From Bogoriella caseilytica (lineage in GTDB: Bacteria > Actinomycetota > Actinomycetes > Actinomycetales > Actinomycetaceae): a DNA stretch of 64,000 nucleotides. The position numbers and the translations under genes are program-made. Under the pieces are notes generated by a model. The model was not told where the DNA came from and did not search any database. It saw only the letters and a list, made by a program, of their open reading frames with translations. Numbering within the stretch: position 1 is the first letter of the stretch; every line of letters starts with the position of its first letter. The DNA lies in the NCBI RefSeq assembly GCF_003752405.1, contig NZ_RKHK01000001.1:372001-436000 (forward strand), given 5' to 3'. Positions 53,477 to 60,987 of the stretch are shown piece after piece.

Positions 53477-54502
53477 TCAGGCCAGGGCGCTCGCCACGCG
53501 GATGAGGTCCTGGGGCACCGGCTTCGACTTCCCGGCGACCTCAGCCAAGGGAACGAGCACCACGTCCTCGCCGTGCAAGGCGGTCATCACCTCGGAGTGG
53601 CCGGTGGAGATGGCATCGACGGCAGCCACGCCGAAACGGGAGCCGAGGATCCGGTCCGAGGGCAGAGGGGTGCCCCCGCGCTGTACGTGCCCCAGCACGG
53701 TGACCCGGGTGTCGAAGCCGGTGCGGGTGGCGATCTCTGCCGCGACCTTCTCCCCCACGGCGCCGGCCACAATCTCACCGAAGTCCCCGTACTTCGTCTG
53801 CCACTCCATGGAGGTGTTCGCTGCTGGCACTGCCCCCTCGGCCACCACCACGATGGAGAAGTTCGCGTGGGCCCGGTGCCGGTGCCGGAGGTAGGCGGTG
53901 ATCCTGTCGATGTCGAAGGGTTGCTCCGGAGTCAGCACCACCTCGGCGCCACCGGCAATGCCAGCCTGGACCGCGATCCAGCCGGCTTCACGTCCCATCA
54001 GCTCGATGACCATGACGCGGTTGTGGGACTCCGCCGTCGTGTGAATGCGATCGATGGCCTCGGTGGCGATGTGCACGGCCGTCTCGAAACCGATGGAGCG
54101 GTCGGTGCCGGCAACATCGTTGTCGATGGTCTTGGGAATGGCCACCACCTTGACTCCCGACTCGGCGACCTTGCTTGCGGCGTGCAGAGTGCCGTCCCCG
54201 CCGATACAGATCAACGCCTCAATGCGCTCTGCTTCCAAGGTGGCGTGCACCGCCTCCAGCCCGCCCTCCTGGCGGTGCGGGTGAAAGCGCGCCGTGCCGA
54301 GCAGGGTGCCACCGCTGTCGAGCACGCCGCGGATGTCATCGCGGGACATCGGCTGCAGGTCGCCTGAAGCCACGCCCTTCCAGCCATTGCGAAAACCGAT
54401 CACCGTATGGCCGTACTCCCCCAGGGCATGTTTCACCACGGCCCGGATGGCGGCATTGAGGCCGGGGCAGTCTCCCCCGCCGGTGAGCAGTCCGATGCGC
54501 AC
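53477..54502 (-). CDS. pfkA: 6-phosphofructokinase, group III
   Basis: Phosphorylates fructose 6-phosphate in glycolysis. The 341-aa protein starts M-R-I-G-L-L-T-G-G-G-D-C-P-G-L-N and has I-G-G-D-G-T (Gly104) and P-K-T-I-D-N-D (Lys124, catalytic Asp128), then M-G-R-E-A-G-W and H-V-Q-R-G-G. Position 104 Gly usually means ATP as donor, and Asp there means PPi; Lys124 is shared with the PPi-type and with the actinobacterial ATP enzymes. So ATP use is more likely, but not certain. The start is GTG 54502 with AAGGAG upstream. Confidence 0.94.
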   Translation of the reverse strand: MRIGLLTGGGDCPGLNAAIRAVVKHALGEYGHTVIGFRNGWKGVASGDLQPMSRDDIRGVLDSGGTLLGTARFHPHRQEGGLEAVHATLEAERIEALICIGGDGTLHAASKVAESGVKVVAIPKTIDNDVAGTDRSIGFETAVHIATEAIDRIHTTAESHNRVMVIELMGREAGWIAVQAGIAGGAEVVLTPEQPFDIDRITAYLRHRHRAHANFSIVVVAEGAVPAANTSMEWQTKYGDFGEIVAGAVGEKVAAEIATRTGFDTRVTVLGHVQRGGTPLPSDRILGSRFGVAAVDAISTGHSEVMTALHGEDVVLVPLAEVAGKSKPVPQDLIRVASALA

Positions 54503-54567
54503 TGTGCACTCCTTCGATGGTCGATGGGCGTCCCCCTAAGCCTTCCACCTCGAGAGGCGTCTCAGGT

Positions 54568-56142
54568 TCACCCGACCAGGAGTTGCACCACCGCGATCTT
54601 GACGATGATGCCGAGGGCGAACATCGACGCGTAGCCCGACTCCACCCGCTCATCGACCACGCGCGAGGACGCGTAGCTCAGGATCGCGGGCTGGCCTACG
54701 AGGCCGGCGAAGGCACCGGCCGAACGCGGAGCGGAGAGCCCGAGCAACCGAGCACCGGCGAGAAAGGCCACGGAGGTGACGGCGATGATCAGCGCGGACA
54801 GGATGACCACGCGCAAGCCCGTTCCCGTCAGGGCCTGGGAGGCGAAAGCCTGACCCGAACTCAGGCCGACAGCGGCCAGAAAAAGTAGCAGGCCGATTTG
54901 CCGGATGGTGAGGTTGGCGGCCTGTGGCATGCCCCAGACCAGCGGGCCGGTGCGCTCCAGTGCGCCCAGCACCATCCCGATCACCAGCGGACCGGCGGCC
55001 GATCCCAGCGCGAAGGTCACGCCACCGGGCAATGGGAGCACGATCAGCCCGACGGCGAGGCCGGCGGACATGCCCAGACCGGTGGTCACGGCATCGACCC
55101 CGGAGACCTTGCGTTCGGAGTCGCCGAAGAACTCGGTGACCCTTTCGAGCTGTTCCCGTGGCACGACGGCGAGGACGCGATCACCGAGCTCCAAGCGCAG
55201 ATCCCCACCGGCGAGGAGATCGAGATCTCCTCGGCGCACGCGGGTGATCACACCGTGGAAGCGACCCGGGATGTCGAGCTCGTCCACCGTGCGGCCGGCC
55301 ACCCGTTGATGGGAGACCACGAAGCGCTGGTGGTCCACGCTGCGGCGGTCGTGGGCGAGGTGCTCGGGCACCTCGTGCCCCAGATGCGACACGGCAGCGG
55401 CGACGTCCCGTTCCGCGCCGACCACCACGATGTGATCGCCGGGCTGCAGTGCCTCGTCGTGCCCGACGACCCGGACTCCGCTCTCACGCGCGAGGTAGGA
55501 CATCCGCACCGACTGCTCGAGGTACCCGGGCACCTCACTCATCCGGGTGCGGCGCTCGACCTCGGCGGTCACCGCGGTCAGGCCCTCGCTGGCAGCGGAC
55601 TCGGGGTCTCGCGGGGCCGGCCACTCACGCCGCACCACCAGCGCCACCGCGAGGATCGCGACCAGGACTCCGACCGGGTAGGCCAAGGAGTAGCCGACCG
55701 CCGGTTCATCGCTGCCTGCCGCGTCCTGAGCGGCGCCCAGTGCGGGCGTGGAGGTCAGGGCGCCGGTATAGGTGCCCCCGGTGAGCAGGTGGTCCACGCC
55801 GAGCAACCGCCCGGCACCGGCGGCCAGCCCGGCCACGGCGACGAGCACGATCAGGCCGAGGATCATGAGCGGATACTGCCGGCGCAGGTCGCGGAGGAAC
55901 CCCGCCCCGGCGGCCAGGCCGACCGTGTACACGAAGAGTGCGAGCCCGAGCGTCTGCACCAGGGCAAGATCCTCGCCGAGGCGCGGATCGAGCGCGCCGA
56001 GGGCCAGGCCCACGAAGAGCGCACCGGCCGCTCCGAAGCGCACCGGGCCGAAGGGGATCATCCCCACCGCGGCGCCGAGGGCGACCACCAGAAAGATCAT
56101 CAACAGTGGAGAGCTGGCCAGGAGGTCGACGATAGGGCTCAC
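54568..56142 (-). CDS. AspT/YidE/YbjL-family transporter with TrkA-C (RCK_C) domains
   Basis: A 524-aa membrane protein: about five helices at the N-terminus (residues 10-165), a cytoplasmic region with two RCK_C-like modules (about 180-345; G-D-H-I-V-V-V-G-A and G-D-R-V-L-A-V-V-P), then five more helices (about 355-524) forming the second antiporter-duplication half, including L-L-F-L-A-A-V-G-L-S-S-G. Family members exchange carboxylates such as aspartate/alanine; many have unknown cargo. The GTG at 56142 lies 6 nt after a TACCGT -10 box and is preferred over the longer frame to 56256. Confidence 0.88.
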   Translation of the reverse strand: MSPIVDLLASSPLLMIFLVVALGAAVGMIPFGPVRFGAAGALFVGLALGALDPRLGEDLALVQTLGLALFVYTVGLAAGAGFLRDLRRQYPLMILGLIVLVAVAGLAAGAGRLLGVDHLLTGGTYTGALTSTPALGAAQDAAGSDEPAVGYSLAYPVGVLVAILAVALVVRREWPAPRDPESAASEGLTAVTAEVERRTRMSEVPGYLEQSVRMSYLARESGVRVVGHDEALQPGDHIVVVGAERDVAAAVSHLGHEVPEHLAHDRRSVDHQRFVVSHQRVAGRTVDELDIPGRFHGVITRVRRGDLDLLAGGDLRLELGDRVLAVVPREQLERVTEFFGDSERKVSGVDAVTTGLGMSAGLAVGLIVLPLPGGVTFALGSAAGPLVIGMVLGALERTGPLVWGMPQAANLTIRQIGLLLFLAAVGLSSGQAFASQALTGTGLRVVILSALIIAVTSVAFLAGARLLGLSAPRSAGAFAGLVGQPAILSYASSRVVDERVESGYASMFALGIIVKIAVVQLLVG

Positions 56143-56148
56143 GTGCTG

Positions 56149-56177
56149 ACGGTAGGCCCTGCAGGTGGCGGCGTAAA
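56149..56177 (-). promoter_or_regulatory. Promoter of AspT-like gene, leaderless start
   Basis: On the minus strand TTTACG and TACCGT (56149-56154) are 17 nt apart, and the -10 ends 6 nt before the GTG at 56142. The adjacent plus-strand gene starts at 56255. Confidence 0.5.
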
Positions 56178-56254
56178 TCCGTCGATCTCTGTGCGGCGCT
56201 GTCGTACGGTCAGTCACCGTGCCCCGGAGAGGCCGGCGCCAAGGAGGAAGCATC

Positions 56255-57364
56255 ATGAGTCAGCACAGCAGCGGAGCACCGTCGCTCCCATCGAGCATCG
56301 AGGACGCTCTGGCCACGATCCGTGGCCTCGCCGACAACGACGAGTTCTCCGGCCGCGTCCTGGTCACTCAGGGCGAGCAGGTGCTCGCCGATGCCGCCTT
56401 CGGTCTGGCGAGCCGCCGCTGGGGCACCCCCGTCACCACGACGATTCGCTTCGATACCGCCTCGATCACCAAACTGTTCACGGCTGTCGCGGTGCTGCAG
56501 CAGGTCGATGCCGGCGCGCTGGCCCTGGATGACCGGATCCACGATCATGTGGACCTCTCCGGCACGGCGATCCCCGAGCAGGTCACCTTGCACCACCTGC
56601 TCTCGCACACCTCCGGAATCGCCGACGACGCCGATGAGGAAGCGGGTGAGTCCTACGAGGCCATCTGGGAGAACAAGCCCAACTACTCGGTGACCGAGAC
56701 CGCGGACTTCCTGCCCCAGTTCGTGCACAAGGACCCGGTCTTCGCCCCCGGTGAGGGCTGCCGGTACAACAACGTCGGCTACGTGCTGCTCGGCCTCGCC
56801 GTCGAGAAGGTGACGGGCAAGACCTATCGCGAGGTGGTCGCTGAGCAGGTCTTCGCCCGCGCAGGCATGACGGACTCCGGCTTCTTCCACATGCGCGACG
56901 CCGTCACCGACGTCGCCGAGGGCTGGGACCCCGTCACCGCCGAGGACGGCACGGTGACGTGGCGGCAGAACATCTACTCCTATCCCCCCATCGGCTCGCC
57001 CGACGGCGGTGCGCACGTGAGCGCCGCTGACCTCGCGCACTTCCTCAAAGCCGTGCAGGCCGGTGAGCTGCTCTCGAGTGAACTGACTGAGCAGTTCCTC
57101 AGCCCGCAGGCGCTCCACCACACGGATGAGCCCGAAAGCCCCACCGATACTGCCGCGCTGCACTACGCCTACGGCCTGGAGATCGAGCACGACCAAACCG
57201 GCCAGGTGCGCTCGTACTACAAGGACGGCATCAACACCGGCGCCTCAGGGATCCTGCGCTACTACCCGCGTCTCGATGTGACCGTGGTGGTGCTGGCCAA
57301 CAGCGAGGACGGCGCGTGGGAACCGATCGGATCCCTCGATCAGGCCATCTCCACGTACCTCTGA
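56255..57364 (+). CDS. Serine hydrolase, class C beta-lactamase-related
   Basis: A 369-aa penicillin-binding-protein-like hydrolase. The S-x-x-K motif is S-I-T-K (T-A-S-I-T-K, near residue 72) and the Y-x-N motif is Y-N-N (near 170); L-L-S-H-T-S-G-I follows the first motif. The third K-T-G-like motif is not obvious. No signal peptide is seen, so it is probably cytoplasmic and may act as an esterase or peptidase rather than a true beta-lactamase. ATG 56255 has AAGGAGG 7 nt upstream. Divergent from the AspT-like gene. Confidence 0.88.
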   Translation: MSQHSSGAPSLPSSIEDALATIRGLADNDEFSGRVLVTQGEQVLADAAFGLASRRWGTPVTTTIRFDTASITKLFTAVAVLQQVDAGALALDDRIHDHVDLSGTAIPEQVTLHHLLSHTSGIADDADEEAGESYEAIWENKPNYSVTETADFLPQFVHKDPVFAPGEGCRYNNVGYVLLGLAVEKVTGKTYREVVAEQVFARAGMTDSGFFHMRDAVTDVAEGWDPVTAEDGTVTWRQNIYSYPPIGSPDGGAHVSAADLAHFLKAVQAGELLSSELTEQFLSPQALHHTDEPESPTDTAALHYAYGLEIEHDQTGQVRSYYKDGINTGASGILRYYPRLDVTVVVLANSEDGAWEPIGSLDQAISTYL

Positions 57365-57370
57365 GGCGCG

Positions 57371-58555
57371 TCAGGGCTGCAGGACGACCGCCCCGTCAGC
57401 GGGCAGATCTACGCGATCAAGGCCGAGCCAGCCGGCCGTCTCGGCAAGAGTCTCGGTCAGCGCCGGCATGACCTCACCAGGGTCGGCACCGGGTTCGATG
57501 CCGATGCGACGCGCGCGCAGCACTCCGGCCTGACGGTCGCTCTTGAGGTCCACGCGGGCCACGAGCCGCTCGCCCAGCAGGAAGGGCAGCACGTAGTAGC
57601 CGTGCACGCGCTGGTGCGCCGGGGTGTAGATCTCCAAGCGGTAGTGGAAATCGAAGATCCGCTCGGTCCGGGGCCGGAACCAGATGAGGTTGTCGAATGG
57701 GCTCAGCAGCGTGCGGGCCCGGATCGCGCGGGGCCTGCGCGCCTCGGCGTGCAGGTAGGCGACCTCCCGCCAGCCGTCGACCTCCACCGGTTCGAGGGCC
57801 CCTTCGGCCACTAGGGCGGACAGTGCCGGCCGCGCCTGGGCGGCCGAGAGCCGGAAGTAGTCCCGCAGGTCGGTCTCGGTGGCCACGCCCATGGCCCGGG
57901 CAGCGAGCCGGATCAGTGCCCGGTGCTCGTCCGCCGCCGGCCGCTCCACGAGCGCCTGCGGGGGGACCACCCGCTCGGCGAGGTCGTAGAGACGCTCGAA
58001 GTTCACGCGCCGGGCGGCCGCGGCCTCGCCCGCCCAGAAGAGGTACTCCAACGCGACCTTGCCGTCATGCCAGTCCCACATCTCTCGCGGGCCGGCAGCG
58101 CGGGCGTAGCCGAGCTCGCGAGCACGGAGCGGCCCGTCCTCGCGCAGGCGGAGGCGGACGGCCTCGAGCTCGTCCGCGCGCTCCTCGGCGAAGCGCCGCA
58201 TCCGGCCCCAGGCGCGCTCATCGGCGGCGCGTTTGCGGAAACCGAAGTACTTGTAGGCCTCGGGGCTCAGGATCGAAGCCTCGTGCGCCCAGTACTCCAG
58301 AAATTCCGGCGCCGGGCTGCGCGCTGCGTGGGCGGTGAGGCTGTCCAGGAGCGATCGATCGTACGGTCCCAGGCGGGCCAGGAAGGGCAAGTAGTGGCTG
58401 CGGGAGAAGACGTTGACGGAGTCGAGCTGGACCACCGAAAGGCGTTCCATGAGGCGGCGCAGGTGCCCGCGGTTCACGACCGGGGGACGTGGCGTGGCGA
58501 ATCCCTGGGCGCCGAGCGCGATGCGCCGTGCCGCAGCTGCAGTCAGACGAGCCAC
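57371..58555 (-). CDS. Winged helix DNA-binding/YcaQ-like DNA glycosylase family protein
   Basis: A 394-aa protein of the COG3214 (YcaQ/AlkX, HTH_42) family, whose studied members unhook interstrand DNA crosslinks or remove azinomycin-type adducts. Hallmarks are V-Q-L-D-S-V-N-V-F-S-R-S-H-Y-L-P near 41-56, the Q-x-D-like L-L-S-P-F-D-N-L-I-W-F-R near 305 and V-D-L-K-S-D-R near 355. GTG 58555 has GGAGAAGC immediately upstream. Divergent from dfrA by 63 bp and convergent with the serine hydrolase. Confidence 0.87.
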   Translation of the reverse strand: MARLTAAAARRIALGAQGFATPRPPVVNRGHLRRLMERLSVVQLDSVNVFSRSHYLPFLARLGPYDRSLLDSLTAHAARSPAPEFLEYWAHEASILSPEAYKYFGFRKRAADERAWGRMRRFAEERADELEAVRLRLREDGPLRARELGYARAAGPREMWDWHDGKVALEYLFWAGEAAAARRVNFERLYDLAERVVPPQALVERPAADEHRALIRLAARAMGVATETDLRDYFRLSAAQARPALSALVAEGALEPVEVDGWREVAYLHAEARRPRAIRARTLLSPFDNLIWFRPRTERIFDFHYRLEIYTPAHQRVHGYYVLPFLLGERLVARVDLKSDRQAGVLRARRIGIEPGADPGEVMPALTETLAETAGWLGLDRVDLPADGAVVLQP

Positions 58556-58606
58556 GCTTCTCCTTCTCCGCCTCCCCTCGTGCGTGCGAGGTGTACCCGT
58601 CGATCC

Positions 58607-58612
58607 TAGAGT
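58607..58612 (+). promoter_or_regulatory. -10 box of dfrA, leaderless start
   Basis: TAGAGT ends 6 nt before the dfrA ATG at 58619; no Shine-Dalgarno sequence lies between and no convincing -35 is present. Confidence 0.5.
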
Positions 58613-58618
58613 GCCGGT

Positions 58619-59110
58619 ATGACACTCGGCCTGATCTGGGCGCAGGCCCACGACCACATCATCGGCGCCGAGGGCTCGATGCCCTGGCACGTCCCCGAGG
58701 ACCTGGAGCGCTTCCAGGCCATCACCAGCGGTGCCACGGTCATCATGGGCCGGAGCACGTGGGAGTCCTTCCCCGAGCGGCCCCTGCCCCGTCGCCGCAA
58801 TATCGTGCTGACCCGCAAGCCCGGCTACCAGGCGCCGGGTGCCGAGCTGGCCGCAGACCTGGGTGAAGCGATGCGCGCCGCCGGGAGCGAGACGGTGTGG
58901 ATCCTGGGGGGTGAGGCCGTCTACGCGGAGGCCATCGAGCACGCCGAGGTCCTGGAAGTGACCGACCTCGATCTTGAGGTGGACGGAGACACCCACGCGC
59001 CTGCCATCGACCCCGAGCACTGGGTGCCCGTGGCGCGCGATCCGGATGAGGGCTGGCATCGCTCGCGCAGCAGCATTCCCTATCGCTTCACCACCTACCG
59101 GCGCCGGTAG
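58619..59110 (+). CDS. dfrA: Dihydrofolate reductase
   Basis: Reduces dihydrofolate to tetrahydrofolate with NADPH. The 163-aa protein has I-W-A-Q-A near 6, the substrate-loop M-P-W-H-V-P-E-D-L with the conserved acidic Asp28, M-G-R-S-T-W-E-S-F-P near 44, and W-I-L-G-G-E-A-V-Y near 93-101. It stands alone, without thyA beside it. An 83-bp gap to the convergent next gene holds nothing recognised. Confidence 0.95.
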   Translation: MTLGLIWAQAHDHIIGAEGSMPWHVPEDLERFQAITSGATVIMGRSTWESFPERPLPRRRNIVLTRKPGYQAPGAELAADLGEAMRAAGSETVWILGGEAVYAEAIEHAEVLEVTDLDLEVDGDTHAPAIDPEHWVPVARDPDEGWHRSRSSIPYRFTTYRRR

Positions 59111-59193
59111 GTGGTGGCGCGCGCGTCGCCGTGCCGGCCGACGCTGAGGCTGCTTGCACACTCGCCCCGCGACCGGGCGGCCCTGCCGCCGGA

Positions 59194-60207
59194 TCAGGTC
59201 TTCTCGTGGCTGCTCAGGCGAAGCCGTCCGGCCTCGATCAGCGGAGCGAGGTCTGACAGCGCGAGGACATCCATCGGGCTCACCACGCCCCGGACGTTGG
59301 TGCTCCGGGCCAGGAGGCGCCGAGCCACCGCCACGACCATCAGGGCAGTCGCGCCGTAGTCACTCTCGGCCTCGACCTCAAGCGCCCGAGCGGCGCGACG
59401 GCCCTGTCGGGAGCCATGCGCCTCGGCGCGCAGGTGCACGGTTTGCGGCGCGCGTGGGTTGTGCCGGGGAGTGAGGTCCACGGTGCTGCGCACCAGGCGC
59501 GAGAGGAGTCCGACCCGCTGCAGTGCAGCGATGGCGGCGGTGAAGCTCTGGGAGTCCCAGGCGGTGAAGTAGTTGATCTCGCTCGTGGAGAAGCGCTCAC
59601 GCAGCAGCTGGCTCTCGTCGTACCGCACCAGGCGCACCGTGGCTTCCCGCCCGCCGAACTGCATGCGCCGGCGTCGGCGGAAGCCCGGGGCCATGCCGCC
59701 GGACTTCGGGACCGGCCTGGCCAGGGAAGCCAGCATGTCCCGCACCCCGGCGGGTCCGACATGCGCGTTCGTGCTCTGCAGGAGCCCGACGGAGATCTCC
59801 TCGACCTCGTCGAGACCGGCGGCCACGTGGGAAGCAAGGATGCCGCTGAGGCCCGGGTAGAGGCCACACATCACGATGGACGGCGGGCCCTGCTCGCGAA
59901 GCGCGCGCCGCGCACTGTCGCGCAGTTCGAGGTGGGGGGAGACATCCAGGCACGGCACAGCCGCCTGCGCACAGACCTGCTGCACCAGCGGATCGATGTG
60001 CGGCACCGCCACCACCACGAGGTCCACGTGGGCCGCCGCGCCCTGAAGGCTCCGGCGATCGTTGATGTCGACCGGAATGTCCCCGGGGCGCAGAGGTGAA
60101 CGGACACCACGCAGCACCTCACAACCAGCCTCCTCGAGCGCCGTGCCGATCTGAGAGCCCAGGGTGCCGGAGGCGCCGATGACGAGCACGCGGGTGCGGG
60201 CACTCAT
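59194..60207 (-). CDS. Saccharopine dehydrogenase-like NAD(P)-binding protein
   Basis: A 337-aa oxidoreductase-like protein with an N-terminal Rossmann motif V-I-G-A-S-G-T-L-G-S-Q-I near 9-20 and a C-terminal alpha/beta domain that begins C-G-L-Y-P-G-L-S-G near 115, the pattern of saccharopine dehydrogenase-like reductases and trans-acting enoyl reductases. The substrate is unknown. ATG 60207 has no strong Shine-Dalgarno sequence. It is 68 bp after the RidA gene and may be cotranscribed with it. Confidence 0.75.
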   Translation of the reverse strand: MSARTRVLVIGASGTLGSQIGTALEEAGCEVLRGVRSPLRPGDIPVDINDRRSLQGAAAHVDLVVVAVPHIDPLVQQVCAQAAVPCLDVSPHLELRDSARRALREQGPPSIVMCGLYPGLSGILASHVAAGLDEVEEISVGLLQSTNAHVGPAGVRDMLASLARPVPKSGGMAPGFRRRRRMQFGGREATVRLVRYDESQLLRERFSTSEINYFTAWDSQSFTAAIAALQRVGLLSRLVRSTVDLTPRHNPRAPQTVHLRAEAHGSRQGRRAARALEVEAESDYGATALMVVAVARRLLARSTNVRGVVSPMDVLALSDLAPLIEAGRLRLSSHEKT

Positions 60208-60275
60208 GGTGGGGGCCGCTCACCGCGAGAGCTGGAGCGCTGGCCCGGGCGCGCGCGGCAGTCAGGCATGAGGTC

Positions 60276-60677
60276 TCAGACCGAGGCCAGGCCGTCGATC
60301 TCCACGAGCATCTCCGGGCGTGGCAGGCCCACGAAGATCGTGGTGCGCGCGGGGAAGATTCCCGAGGGCACGTGCTCACGCACGAAGGCGTTGTAGGCCT
60401 CGTTCATCGCGCTGAAGTGCTCGCGGTCCGTGAGGAAGACACGGAGCGAGACGACGTCCTCGAAGCTCGCCCCACTCGCCTCGACGATCCCCCGCACGTT
60501 CTCCAGGGTGCGCGTGGTCTGCGCGGCGACATCGCCCTCGAACAGGTACTCGCCGGTGCCCGGGTCTTGCGGGCCCTGGCCGGAGACCTGGAGAATGCCG
60601 CCCTTCTTCACGCCCTGCGAGAACGCCGCCGCGGGCGACGGCGCGCGAGAGGTGGTGACTGCCTGCTTGTCGGTCAT
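60276..60677 (-). CDS. ridA: RidA family enamine/imine deaminase
   Basis: A 133-aa YjgF/YER057c/UK114 protein, which as a trimer hydrolyses reactive 2-aminoacrylate-type enamines. The signature near the C-terminus R-T-T-I-F-V-G-L-P-R-P-E-M-L-V-E-I-D-G contains the Arg (near 113) and Glu (near 125) that bind the carboxylate and activate water in active RidA members. ATG 60677 has GGAGCACCTCC upstream. An open frame continues to 60764 but is unlike the family. Confidence 0.9.
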   Translation of the reverse strand: MTDKQAVTTSRAPSPAAAFSQGVKKGGILQVSGQGPQDPGTGEYLFEGDVAAQTTRTLENVRGIVEASGASFEDVVSLRVFLTDREHFSAMNEAYNAFVREHVPSGIFPARTTIFVGLPRPEMLVEIDGLASV

Positions 60678-60765
60678 GGAGGTGCTCCGCTTCGATAGGT
60701 TCTCTGCCGTCGAGGCTAGTGGAGTCCTCGGGCACACTCGACGGGCCATGGCAGAGCGGGACACA

Positions 60766-60799
60766 CGAAGGCCCGGTCCCTCTCGGGACCGGGCCTTCG
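60766..60799 (-). terminator. tRNA-fMet terminator
   Basis: A perfect 15-bp inverted repeat (60766-60780 / 60785-60799, arm CGAAGGCCCGGTCCC) with a TCTC loop, 5 nt past the tRNA 3' end. No T-run follows. Confidence 0.8.
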
Positions 60800-60803
60800 G
60801 ATC

Positions 60804-60880
60804 TGGTAGCGGGGGCAGGATTCGAACCTGCGACCTCCGGGTTATGAGCCCGGCGAGCTACCGAACTGCTCCACCCCGCG
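60804..60880 (-). tRNA. Initiator tRNA-fMet (CAU)
   Basis: A 77-nt gene with encoded CCA. The 5' end CGCGGGGTGGAGCAG, anticodon loop CTCATAA closed by three consecutive G-C pairs (GGG/CCC), and T-loop GTTCGAATC are present. C1 faces U72 and so is unpaired, which together with the three G-C pairs in the anticodon stem marks an initiator tRNA. Confidence 0.95.
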
Positions 60881-60922
60881 TCGGTGATTCCAGGTTACGT
60901 CAGGGTGACCTGGGGACCAAGC

Positions 60923-60966
60923 CGGGAGCGGGTGCCATCACTCACATACGTGCGCACCCGCTCCCG
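60923..60966 (-). terminator. Terminator after the UPF0182 gene
   Basis: A perfect 13-bp inverted repeat (60923-60935 / 60954-60966) with an 18-nt loop, 21 bp past the stop of the UPF0182 gene and upstream of the tRNA. Confidence 0.7.
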
Positions 60967-60987
60967 ACCGTGGTCAGTCCGGTTGCC

